Part shown: in pieces, positions 38,690-50,530 of the stretch
Layout of the letters: every line of letters starts with the position of its first letter
Numbering within the stretch: position 1 is the first letter of the stretch
Assembly: GCA_023846275.1 (NCBI GenBank)
Contig: CM043877.1
Location: 17,404,607 to 17,468,606 of the forward strand
DNA from: Vanilla planifolia
Taxonomy: Eukaryota; Streptophyta; Magnoliopsida; Asparagales; Orchidaceae
Length of the DNA: 64,000 nt
Direction of reading: 5' to 3'
Position numbers and translations under genes: made by a program
Notes under the pieces: model-generated
Database searches by the model: none
What the model was told of the DNA's origin: nothing
What the model saw: only the letters and a program-made list of their open reading frames with translations

Positions 38690-39140
38690 AAATCTCATCT
38701 CATATAAACTCATATAGCATCTTATCATAGATCTCATGGTACACCAATATTTAGTAGTTACGACTATCTCATATCAATTATATATCTCATGGTCAGCTAG
38801 CACCTAGTGTCATGACCATCTCATATCAATCATAGAACTCATAGTCATTAAACACTTGGTAGTAACAACCATTAATTATAGATCTCATGGTCAACCAGCA
38901 CTTATCAATCATGACTATATCATATTAATCATAGATCTCATGGTCGGTCAACACCTAATAGTCATAGTCATCTCATATCAATTATAGATCTCATGGTTGG
39001 CCAGTATTGAGCAGTCATGGTCATCTCATAGTAATTATATATCTCATAGTAGCCAATATCTTATAGTCATGACCATCTCATATCGATCATAGGTCTCATG
39101 GTTGGCCAACAACTAGTAGTCACAACTACATTATATCAAT
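38690..39140. repeat. Minisatellite, 53-bp period, about 8 units
   Basis: The word 'atctcatggt' or a close variant begins at 38731, 38784, 38836, 38882, 38935, 38988, 39041 and 39093. The spacings are 53, 52, 46, 53, 53, 53 and 52 bp. Each unit also carries 'ggccaacacctagtagtcatg' variants and 'ccatctcatatcaatcatag'. Units are diverged by point changes with one shortened copy, and there is no reading frame. Confidence 0.92.
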
Positions 39141-40300
39141 TTTTGCCTCTACACATAGCAATCAATGGTTGTGAAATAAGAAAAACTTAATAGGCTTATG
39201 TTCTTCTATATTTATTTCTTTTTATATTATGTTACAACATTACCATCAATTATATAAGGTTTATTTAACTTCTTTCTATTTTACATTATCTTTCATTTCT
39301 TATTTATTGTTTAATACTTAATTTCATTTCGTCTCTTACAAGTATTATTATGTATGGACATATTTCATATATTTACATGAAATAATTTATGAAATGTGTA
39401 AAATATAAAATAAAAATTACTTACATTGAAACTAATTCACTTTACCTACTTGAATTCTTATGGAACTTTTTTAATTCTATTCTTCATTTCATTTATAGAT
39501 TTATTGGAAAAAATTCTCTAACTTATCCTAGTTCTTCTTAATTGGTAAAGCAAATGAGGATCATAATATAACCATTTTGAACATTATCTTTAATTGTTTA
39601 TCTTTTTTAAAAATAAAATTCCTAAATACAATGACTTATTGGAAGGATAATAAAGGAACTCATGCAATTCCATAGTATTGCACATATAAAGCCTTGGATT
39701 ATACCCTACTATATCTCTTCATGCATGCAATACTACAAAATTTTCAAGAAATGATACTTTATGGATTTTTTTATAGCAATATCTCCTAAAATAGCCAAAA
39801 CTATAGCTCTTTCAATAGATACAAATCAAAACAAGAACATAAGAAAGATTTAGTAATTACAAAAATACACATATAAACTCTAAATCATGCCTCTTTGCTT
39901 CAAGGATTATCACTTAAACAATTCTCATTATTTCAAACTATCATACTATCAAACATATGAAGGATTATCACTTGAACATATATAAATCTCATAAATCTCC
40001 AAATTGAAGCATGTAGATAAATAAGTTACTTAATATCACATCTTAGCTAGCTTATTCTGACATGAACAAAACAACAAAACAAAAATTTTAGAAATTTTCT
40101 TTTATGAGACTATTATTTGGATTACAAATAAACATTTTGATCAACTTTTTATGACTTAAGTTGATTAATCTTTAATAATTGAAAATCTTAATGTTAACAA
40201 ATGCTTTCCTATCTCTTCGATTGATAGTGATAATACTATTAACAATTAATATTGGAAATATTAGATGCCCAAAGGGATAAATGAAATAACCATTGCATAC
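39141..40300. other. AT-rich stretch, possibly the 3' part of the adjacent gypsy relic
   Basis: Nothing conserved could be read. By position it would contain the RNase H/integrase side of the minus-strand RT fragment that follows. Confidence 0.35.
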
Positions 40301-40309
40301 TTAATTCCT

Positions 40310-41170
40310 TTCCATGATTAGTTTTTGCGATCACTTCAATGTTATTTTTGGTATATCTTCCTTTCGTATTTTTATCTGATGGTATTTCAATCTCCAATCA
40401 ATTTTAAAGAATACCTCTCCCTTAAAGTTAATCAAATAATTTGTTTATTCAAAGTAAAGAATACTCGTTTTTCATTGCGTTCAATTTTTCTCCATTTAGT
40501 CTATGCACATGCACAACATCAATCCTTATTTTAAGTAAAAGGCACTGATGCTTCCCCAAGGTAAGACATTGGGTTTGATAAACCCCTTTTCTAAAAGTTT
40601 TTGTAATTTGCTCTTCAACTCAGGTAACTTCTCATGTACCATCTTATAAGGTGCTTTGGATAGCCATGCACAAAGTTAATGATGAATTAGATCTCTCTGT
40701 CTGGTAGTAATCCTGACAAGTCTTTTGAAAACACTTATAGGTATTTGCATATCACTGGTATATCTTGTAATCATGACTCCTTTTGTTTTGAACCTTTTAT
40801 GAAAATTAAACATTCACATCCTTTATGTAATAACTTTTCCATTTTTATTGTTGATATGAATGGTACATTCCTTTGACAAAATAAACTATTTTTGTCTCAT
40901 CCTCCATGTGAATACTTATCTTCTTTTCCTAGCAATCAATAATAATTTTATGTGTTACTAATTAATCCATTCTCAAAATGAAATCAAAATTTGTTATATC
41001 AATTAATATTAACTTGGATTTAAATAATTTTCACTTATTTTTAGATTTCCTATGATATGTTTATCTACAAATATTTCATTCCTAATTCACATGTTAATAA
41101 TAAATGTATTTCTAATTGATTTTTATCAACTATTATATTCTTAACTAATGTGGTAAAAATAAATGAGTAA
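40310..41170 (-). mobile_element. Ty3/gypsy protease-RT relic
   Basis: The minus strand of 40,560-40,680 reads 'KAPYKMV' and 'LKSKLQKLLEKGFIKP' then 'PWGS', the hallmark entry of gypsy RT (PYRM...ELK.QL.ELLDKGFIRPS.SPWGA). Lower down, 40,310-40,520 shows decayed 'RIDV' and 'INKLFD' blocks (CIDYR, RIDDLFDQL). At higher coordinates, 40,930-41,000 gives 'NFDFILRMD' (DVILGMDWL). Stops are frequent. The upper end stops at the edge of the plus-strand element starting near 41.38 kb. Confidence 0.72.
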
Positions 41171-43784
41171 GGTGCTCCACAAAAAAAAATTCACATGTTG
41201 ATTTAAAAAATTTAAAATACTTATGTTAACATGTAGAGATAATGGAGCTTTGCACTAATTTATTACATAAATTTATTTGAGATTATTATTTTGCATAATA
41301 AAATATTTGTAATAAATTAGTAGCACCATCTAACATTAATTGCATAATAAAATATGTTTTATTATTATTTTGAAATATTTGTAATTCTAGAAATTTTTCT
41401 AGAATTTGTAAGTAGTATTTTATAATTCACTAAAAAATAATATATAACTAGCAATAGGCATGACACCTCAAAGAAGAGAGACGAGCTAAGAAATGAAGTT
41501 ACAAATTAATTGGAATCTAATGATATTAAGTTAGTGAAAATCAAATTTTTTAAGAAGTAAGAATAAGGTTTCTTAGGGAGTTAGTTTAATTGAAATTTTT
41601 AATTTTCTAAATTTAATGCAAAAAGGAAAAATTGACCCGACAATGACTCAAATTGAAAAGAAACCATTGATTTCCAAACTTCAAGGAGGCAAGAATATGT
41701 CCATGGGAATTCTCCAAAGAGCTGCTATCTTTTTTAAGGAGTTTTAGCACTAAGAAGTGGATTTAGTGTTGAATATGTATAAAAGGAAAGGGGTTCAAAA
41801 CATGTAAGATTGTTTTGAGGAACTAAGGACTTTTGTGAGTCCTTAGCTTAGAGAGGGGAGAGGAACTACTTTAAAAAATCATTGTGGATAGGAAAAAGGA
41901 TTAAGAGGAAGCCTTGCAACCAAGTTTGGAAAATCGAGGAAGAGCATTGTAGCAACCAAGCAACCATACAATTAATAAAAAGGAAACAAAAAATGATTCA
42001 TGGAAAGTCATGCAATTTAAGATTCAATCTAAGATGAGAGCGTTATAATTGGAAAAAGAGTAAACAAGTTTTGTACCATGGGTGTATACATTTTCTTTTT
42101 TGCTCTTTGTGACTTGTGACTGATAAGATAGTTAGAATTATAAATAAAAAAAATATTATTCTTGGACATTTTTTTTATTCTTTATGGTAATAATAATGAG
42201 TGTAATTGATTGAGTTACATAAATAGCATTGTTATATTCTTTTATTATAAATGATTTTGAAAAACATGCTATCATATCATGTCATAATGAAAGAGAAATA
42301 AAAAAACAAAAGGTGAAATTAAAATATTGAGCTAAAAATGGATGGAATAATAATAGTGGTCAGTGAAATGGGATGGGCATGATTTAAAAAGTGAACTAAT
42401 GATGGTTGTTTAAAGAGGCAAACTTGTTATCCATAATAACCTATCTTGAGAAGTAGGGTTTCAATTTGAAATAATATGTTTCAAATGTAGTGTTAAAGAA
42501 GCTATTGTTAATAGCTTTTTCTTGGTATATGCCCAATTTGATTTAAAAAATATTAAAAATTTTAGTACTTGAATCAACTGAAAGTGGAAAATGAAATGTA
42601 AAAAAAGGCAAGTGAAATACTCAAAAGAAATTTACAAGATTTCTTAAAAAGAATTATTAGGTTTTTAATGATTTTAAAGAAAAGGATTGGTATCTTATTT
42701 TATTATTTATCACTTATTGTCCATATACTTATTAAATAATACAGACTCAACATATGACATGATCTAAAATTGATTATTTGCTTTTATATTTTATTATTGT
42801 TATCATTAAGGTAGTGATAGTTGACTCAGCTTATATTATAGACAAATATTTTGGGTCAACATAATACATAATATAAGACCTTGGTGAAATAGTAAGATTC
42901 ATAGATCATGAGTTATTTAGTTAGTAGTTATTTACATATCCATCATAATGAATAAGTTATTGTGGTAACTCTTCTAAATTTCACCAGCATGGATTTAGCA
43001 TGAGCATGCATAGTGCTTGAGTTATTTTTAGTTATTCAACTATGATGTCAAAACTTATGTTATAAAAGAAATGTGAAAGTTTTTAAATATCACTTTTGTT
43101 GTGATTTTCAAAAATATGATTTTTGTAGCAATGGTTTTGAAATTTTATTTGTCACAAATTTATTTAAAAAATAATTATTTCAAAACCAAAGAAAATAAAA
43201 GAGAAAGAAACAATGTTGCTTCAAACCCAAAAAGGTTGGTGAGGTCACCACAGAGGTTGCAAAAGTAGTTGAAAACTTAAAGCAAAAAATCATAAAAAAA
43301 TAAAATGATATTTTAGGTTGTAAAAATAAAAAAAAATTTACAAAATTGAGAAACATATGAAGAATGGAACCTAGGGTGTAAAATTAGGTTGAAAAGCCTA
43401 AGCATGATATTCTAAACATGTACAAAACCTATGGTGTGAAATTTAGAAAAAAAACACACAACTTAGGTAGTCATATAGGTAAACATTTTAGAGAAAACAC
43501 ACATGTTAAATCACCATTGTTTACTTTTTTTATATATAATGTGCATTGCTAAAACCTAAAAAGCATAAAAAAAAACTTTTTATAATTATAACTTTTAGAA
43601 TAGGTCTAAGTATAGTACGTTAAACCCAATGTATAATATATGATAAGAAAATGACTTTTGAAATGGAATTAAAAGTGAAATATAGTATGATTTTAAATTA
43701 TCTATGCCACATTAACTACTACATATAGTACACTAGATAATCCATACATTATGTTTGACCTAAACTGAGAAGAAAAAAAGAAAA

Positions 43785-44005
43785 CTAATAAAAAACATAT
43801 AATATATTAATAAATAATATAAAGTATGTCAAGAACAAAATGAACAATACATACCTAAGAAAAAGTAAACTCAAGAAAAATGTATAGTACATTAATAAAA
43901 AACATATAATACATTAATCTCAAGAATGAACAATAAGAAACTAATATAGAGTAAACCAAGGGAAATGTATGGGACATTTAAAAATAATGTATAATATGTT
44001 GGCAT
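43785..44005. repeat. Irregular A-rich tandem repeats in the leader of the gypsy element
   Basis: 'aaaaacatataata.attaat' occurs near 43791 and 43898. A related 'aataatgtataatatgtt' lies near 43983, and each copy is followed or preceded by 'agtaaac...caag.gaaatgtat.g.acatt'. Spacing is about 107 then 85 bp. Confidence 0.5.
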
Positions 44006-44879
44006 ATATAGACGGTCTAGTGTACCATTAAGTTAGATAGTTCGTTAGGCTATAAGTAAGCTGATGAAGGACTGTACAAATGTCAAAATAATAGATAATA
44101 GATTAAGAAGCAGTGAGGATCTGATGGTCCTCTATACAAAGAATATCTACAGTATTGAAAATAAAGTACATGGAAGGGATTGTACAATATGTTATTTGGT
44201 AAAAGTATATTATACTAATGGATGGTTTGAATATGGAATGAAGATGGAACACATAACATTATTGAATGAACATACATTGCATAATATTAAAAAAGGAAAG
44301 AAAAAAAAGAGTTATGGAAATATCTTGTGAATGAATATATTACATAATGTGTGAAGATGAATATAAAACTATATGTTTTGATGAGAATAATGTTTGAGGA
44401 CCAATTTAATTATTACAATTTAGGTAGACATATTAAAAATATAAACCATGGAATGCATGATATTATGCAAAATGACATCAAGGAACCAAGAATTCTCAAG
44501 GAAGAAGTGAACAGTTCCAACAATAAAAAGGTTGTCACTACCTGAGGTGAAAGAGATTTTAATAGAAAGAGAGAAGATTAAGAAAGCAATTAAGGAGGGA
44601 ATTACCTAATGATAAAGAAAGAAGTGCAAATGTTGATTAAGTTAATATATTTGTGAAATAGTTCTTAAGATTATAAGAACCAAATCTATGGGATAATGTG
44701 AATCTGTTTCAAATGAAAGATTGGCTAGAAAGAATAAAAATGTTATTTTGCAGCATGGTTTGTGATGATCATTAGAGAGTACTTCTAATAATTTTGATAC
44801 CAGATAATGTTGCAAGATACTAGTGGTAAGGATAAAGAAAAATATTGTTTGGACATATAACAATTTTAGAAATATTATA

Positions 44880-45400
44880 GGGAGAGTTTCAATAAGCATT
44901 TTATTGGAGTGGTGAATCTATTAGGCAGAAAATGAGTAATGACTTAGTAAGATTGTACCAAAAGAACTTGGATAACAAAATGAATAAGAGAAGACTTTTT
45001 CAAGGTTCATGAGATATGCTCCAAAAATGGTGATGAAAGAAAAACAAAGATGTTACCTCTTTAGGAAAGTATCAAGAAATGTTGTAAGGAATGTGATGGA
45101 CCTGATGGAGTTCGAGTTTAAGAAGGACTAAGTAAGATATTGCCATAACAAAAGGTAGAAGAGTAGTGGACAAGATCAAAGGGAATTTCCCTTCAGATGA
45201 AAGAAACAAATCTAAGAAGATTGATACTCAATCCTCAAGGAATGAATCAATCAAGGAAAGCTTGTCAATATCAAATATGTGGAAAATTCTATCGAGACAA
45301 ATGCTAGAAGAAGAGGATTAAATTCTTCAACTATGGAAACTTTAAACACTATATTAGGAGTTTGCATAAGAGTAAAGAAATAAAGAGAGGTAAGAATAGA
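44880..45400 (+). pseudogene. Ty3/gypsy gag remnant
   Basis: Shifting plus-strand frames give a gag-like region with 'RFMRYAPKMV'-like reading near 45,000, a basic segment with 'KGNFPSDERN' near 45,185, and a zinc-knuckle trace 'CQICGKF' near 45,270. The knuckle's remaining positions are lost and stops interrupt it. Confidence 0.55.
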
Positions 45401-45965
45401 AGATAATTCTTAAAAGGAGGATCCTCATCTGAAATAAGTAGGAACAACGATGCAAAGTGGAAGAGTTAAGCTTACACACAACAACCATAAACAACTCGAC
45501 TATGCATTTATGAAATAAACCAAAATGAAGCTCCAATGTCTTTAGATGCCATCATAGGTGCTTCAAAATGGTTTTATAAACCTATGACAATTTTTTTAAT
45601 TTATAACATCATATTCATTTGTTTTAGCAAACCGAGTTAAAAACATGACAATTGACAATAGACAATTAGAAAGTTCTTTATTGATCACCTTATAAACTAA
45701 AATAATAATAATAATAAATATAAATATTCTTGAGCATATTAAAATAATGAAACAATATTCAAATCTAAACTAACATTAATTAATATCATAGAGTTTGACA
45801 TAATATTTAGAATGAACTAGTTAGTAACTCATAGAGTTGCTATTGATTGTTAAGGCAAAAGTTGACCATGGGATTTTGAAGATAGATAAAAATATTATAT
45901 TTTAGAAAGGAAAGAAAAATATCCCACATATCTACAATGAAGGTCAAGAAATTGATACAAAATGG

Positions 45966-46700
45966 ATGCAAGTGTTATTTGATTTCAACACAAGGTGCAA
46001 TCCAAAAAGAGCCAAGATTGCAAGATGTACAAGTACCCATAAATTTTTCCCAAAGATTTACCAATGTTACCACTCATCTAAGATATTAAATTTACCATTG
46101 ATTTATTGCTTGGTGTTGAACCAGTCTCCAAGCTATCATATTGAATGAGACTAGTAGAATTGTAAGAGATAAAGTGTCAATTGCAAAAACATTTAACTGA
46201 AGGTTCATTAGACTAAGTATTTTATTATGAGGAATATTAGTACTCTTTGTTAAAAAAAAAGATATAATTCTACATATATGCATTAATTATTGGGAGTTAA
46301 ACAAAATTATAATAAAGAGTATCTGTTATCTTAAATAGATGAATAATTCAATCAATTGTAAGGATCTAAAGTATTCTCAAAAATTTATTGGAGATTAGGA
46401 TATCATCAATTGAAGATTTGGGTGATTATTTGAACTAAATTTTTTTATGCTCCCATTCAAATTGATAAATGCACCAACTACTTTCATGGATCTCATGAAT
46501 AAGATGTTTAAGAAGGGGGAAAACAATGCCATAATAATCTTTATCTATGATGTTCTTATATAAAGGAGTGAAAATGAGTATACACCTATAAAGATGGTGT
46601 TACAAAGATTCAAAGAATATCAATTATATGTCAAGTTCTCAAAGCATACCTCCTAGTTAAAGAGTGTCTTATTCTTGAGAAATATGATTAGTGTAGAAAG
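45966..46700 (+). pseudogene. Ty3/gypsy reverse transcriptase remnant
   Basis: In order on the plus strand: 'FPKIYQCYHSSKI' (FP.DLPGLPP.REI), a 'ICINYWELNKI' block near 46,280 (MCIDYR.LNK), 'KLINAPTTFMDLMNKMF' near 46,460 (GLTNAPATFM.LMN..F), 'IIFIYDVLI' near 46,540 (IVFIDDILIY) and 'LQRFKEYQLYVKFSKH' near 46,600. The FIDD site reads FIYD, and stops and frameshifts are present, so it is inactive. Confidence 0.8.
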
Positions 46701-46949
46701 TGTAATAAGGGATACACAAAATGTGATAGTGGTAAAAAATTGTCCACGCCTACCAATGTCATAGAGATCAATAGTTTCACGAAATTATCTAAATATTATT
46801 AGAAATTTTCTAATGTTTTCCTTAGATTACTATACTTTTGAAAAAACTTGCATAAAATTCAATTCATTTATTTGGGATCAGAAGTTTGAGAATAGTTTCT
46901 AAACTTTAAAGGAGGATTTGATAATCATATTAGTGTTGACTTCATTGGT

Positions 46950-47230
46950 AAATGATAAAGAATTTCAAATATATATTGATACATCATTTCAAGGATTAGA
47001 AGTTGTACTAAAGTCAAGTGAGAAAGTTATGGCCTATGCTTCCAAACAGCTTTGACCACATGAAAAGGATTACCTTGTTTATGATTTGGAGTTGACAGCC
47101 ATCATTTTTAAATCATCAGAGCTTAAAATACATTTGCACCTAGAAAGAGCTCAACTTAAGATAATAATATTTGTTGGAGATAATTCACGACTACAATATA
47201 GAAATTGCATATGATTCATAAAAAGTCAAA
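46950..47230 (+). pseudogene. Ty3/gypsy RNase H remnant
   Basis: The plus strand reads 'VLKSSEKVMAYASKQL', then a stop, then 'PHEKDYLVYDLELTAI'. This matches the conserved 'V..YASRQLK.HE.NYPTHDLELAAV' of gypsy RNase H. Confidence 0.8.
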
Positions 47231-47379
47231 ATGTTAATATACATGTTAAGAATTAGAACAAATTTGAATAGTTACAACCTTAAATTGGAAAAAGCATAAT
47301 TATTCATCGAGATGAATAAGCAACAAGATAGGAAAGAGCATAAAAAATTTAGTGAAATATGACCTCGTCTTATTCCAAT

Positions 47380-48300
47380 GTGGTCGTAGGAAAGAATTTT
47401 CATGGACTTTATTAGTGATCTTTCTAATACTAACCAAGGAAGAGACATCATATAGTTAATTATAGATAGGGTAACAAAAATAACAAATTCTCCATCCATC
47501 AAGACAATTAAATGATAAAAAAGTTGGCACAACTTTATATAAACCAAATAGTGAAATTATATGGCTTACCAAAATCAATAGCATTTGATCAAGATTTTAA
47601 ATTTATTTTATAGTGATAAAGAAAAGTTTAAGAGGAATTTAGAACTCAATTAAAGTTTAGTATAACATTTTATCCTTACACAAATGATCAAACAAAAGTG
47701 GGGCACATCTACTACTAATTAATTCACTTATAATAATGGTTACCAATCTAGTATTAAAATTGCTTTATTCAATATATTATATAGAAGGATGTGCCAATCA
47801 ATATGCCAATCAATAATATGCTAGTATGATAAAATATAGAAGGAACTAGTGGGAGTGGAGATTACAGTGAAAACCATTGAGAGAATACAATTAATTAGAG
47901 AAAAGATACAAAAAGCTCTAGCTTGTCAAAAGAAATATTATGACTCTAAGCATCACAATATAAGAACAAAAGGGAAGCAAGATTTTATCAAGATGAATGC
48001 TATGAAAGAAGTCACAAGGTTGCAAAGGAGAAAAGTTAAAATAATGATACATCATTTCTTTCCAAATTATTGAAAGGGATGGTGATGTGACAAATAAACT
48101 AGCATTATCGACAAATTTAGCCAAAATCCATAGTGAATTTCATGTTTCTTAACAATACAATAGATTCATCATGTGTACGTAACTTTGATTCACATATGTT
48201 GGAGATACAAATAGATCTGAAGTATGAAGAAAAATTAGTAAAGATATTAGTAAAGGAAGTCATAGAGCTAAGAATAAGGAGATTCTAATGGTTAAGTTGT
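47380..48300 (+). pseudogene. Ty3/gypsy integrase remnant with C-terminal domain
   Basis: 'KLYGLPKSIAFDQDFKFIL' near 47,555 corresponds to the integrase core 'RLHGVP.SI.SDRD.KFTS'. 'FRTQLKFSITFYPYTNDQT' near 47,640 matches 'LGT.L..STA.HPQTDGQ'. 47,849-48,073 is open for 74 codons and gives 'IQLIREKIQKALACQKKYYD' (I...L..AQ.RQKSYAD). 48,090-48,150 'KLALSTNLAKIHSEFHVS' matches 'YRL.LP..L..IHNVFHVS'. The final 'YEEKLVKIL' is a C-terminal 'YEE.PV.ILD' trace. Confidence 0.8.
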
Positions 48301-50530
48301 TATGGTGAAATTAATTAGAATGATAGCCTATTTAGAATTAGATGATAAAATGAAAAAGAAATATCCATATACATTCTAAATTTTAGAGACAAAATACTTA
48401 TAAGGAGCTAAGATTTGTAAAATCCCAAATGTAATAAAATAGTGTCTTCTAATCATTTTGTATCATTCAAAATTTTTAGAAATATTTGAGAATTTTAAAA
48501 ATTTATTTAATCTCTTCCAAAAAAAACATACACTACTTAAAAGAGATAAGACACCCCAAATAAGGAAATCAAGTAATAAATTATTAGCTAATGATGCCAA
48601 AAAAATATGACACCAAATTAGTGGGAATGAGTGTTATCTATGCAATAAAATAAAAGGTCAAAGCTTTATAAGATTAAACAATTAATCAATTTATAAGGAT
48701 AAAGATATTTTAAAAAATATAAAAAATATTCTGTGTTTAAAAAATTATGAAAATAAACCAAGAGCTTATAAAAAAAACTTTATAAAAAACTTTATTTACA
48801 CAAAATAAAGGTATCATCTCCACAAAATTAAATCTCAAACTATTCCTAAAAAATAATAAATTAATTATTATAAGAATTTTATATTAAAAAATTTATTAAA
48901 ATATTAAACAATGCTAAACAACATAAAAAAATTGACTGATGAGTAGAATTCATCAAGATGAATTAAATAAAATTAGTTGTTGAATTTTTGGAAATTAATT
49001 TTGTAGACAATTTTTAAAAATTTGTAAAAGTTGTTAGTTTTATTAAAAATATAATTTTATTTTTATTTCTAAAGACCTTAAATTCCATTGGTGAAATCAA
49101 AAGGGGTAATGCATTTCAAGTGGCAAACCAACACATGAGTAGATGACACATTGATTAAGAAAAGAAGTTGAAATGATGCCTTAGTTGAGGAATAAGAAGT
49201 CCTTGGAAGGTGAGGAGTTAGCCAAGGTCTTTAAAAGGAGGAGCTAGGGTTTCTACATGGGTTTTTGGAAAATTAGGAAGATTCCAAAGTATAATCAAAT
49301 AGAGAAAGAGAGAAAAGGAAAGGGGGAAGGAAATGGAGAAGGAGAATTGGAAAAATTCCCAAGTGCAATCTAGCAAGAAAGATCAAAGAGTTCATGAAGG
49401 GAAATTTCACAAGTAAGCAAAATCCTAAGATGTGACCACTAAAATTGATAAATTGATGAAAGTAGGATTTTAGCATGTGTTCATATGTTTGTTGTAATGT
49501 TGTTTGAAGTTTAGATACCTCAAATAAGAATTTAGAACGTAATCAAGAAGAATTGAAAGACGATTGAGATCATGTTGAATTACTTGCTTGCATTGCCATT
49601 GAATGCCTATTTTATGATTATATGAGCATGATGAAAAGTAATGTTAAGTGCTGAATACTATTTTATATGAGATTATATGAGACTAAAGTACTTAAATGAG
49701 TAAATAGTGAATGTGGGTATTTTGTTATTAAAAAGTTAATTATTTCTTATAAGTGAATTAGAAAAAGAAATGATAAAGAGATAAGAACTAGAATTTGATT
49801 CTAAAGAATAGGGCTAAATTTTCAAAATCACACAAGGGTAGTTGCTAATTTAACTTATCTCGTTCCAACTCAAGGGTTAGAGATGGAACTTAAAGAACAA
49901 TTATGATGACATATCTCATACTTACACATAGGCTAGAGATAGAGCCCAAAAGGTTTTAACTGCTATAATCCCTTCCTTTAAAAACAAACTACAGAGAAAG
50001 AAAAACTTATGCAAATATAAAGAGAGAGGCATCTCAAAATGGGTTTATATGATTTCTTTTTAAAACATAAAGGTTTATTTGAAAAAGAGATATATCTTAT
50101 TTCTATGCTTCTTGTTTATTACTTACATGTTTTATTATGGTCTTGACTTATCATACAACATGTCCTCAAAGTTGATTATTTACATACATGTTATATCATT
50201 TTATCATCAATCTGTTGATAGTTTGCTTAACTTATTTTATGTCCTAACACTTTTAGAAAATAAAAAAAATTATTATGAGACTTCAAAAAAGCTTTGAAAG
50301 AGATATAACTTCACTACTTGTCACGAATGCTTTCATTTGTTTTATGTTATATTGTAGTAGTTGTGATGACTAAACTTAACTATATAAGCATGAGTGTGCA
50401 TCAGTTGTTTATTTCCATTATGATAATTCTTTTATGAACTTTATATTTTAAAAGAGAATGTAATAGATTTTATGTGGCTTTCACTGTAATTCTCAATTGT
50501 AAAATGTGATTTATTTTATAAAAAATAGTT

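Larger units (their letters stand above)
41380..50530 (+). mobile_element. Degenerate Ty3/gypsy element with long diverged LTRs
   Basis: The plus strand carries gag (about 44.88-45.40 kb), RT (about 46.0-46.7 kb), RNase H (about 46.95-47.2 kb) and integrase with C-terminal extension (about 47.3-48.3 kb), in the canonical order. About 41.38-43.15 kb and 48.41-50.53 kb are candidate LTRs. They share weak but ordered blocks, including 'gacacc.caaa' near 41,464 and 48,550. A clearer block is 'agcatgag..tgcat' followed by 'ttat.tt..a.tatgat', 'aactt' and 'taaaag...atgt.a' near 42,998 and 50,387. LTR divergence implies great age. TG/CA ends, target duplications and a primer site were not found, so the limits are approximate. 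Integrase with a readable extended C-terminus suggests a chromovirus-like gypsy lineage, which I cannot confirm. Confidence 0.55.

Noticed and set aside
38690..39140. CRISPR-like repeat array
   Set aside because: Units are contiguous diverged tandem repeats without unique spacers, in a plant nuclear context; it is a minisatellite.
44064..44545. Two lysine-rich plus-strand open frames of 88 and 64 codons
   Set aside because: They lie in the leader region of the gypsy element and match nothing recognisable; kept as transposon sequence.
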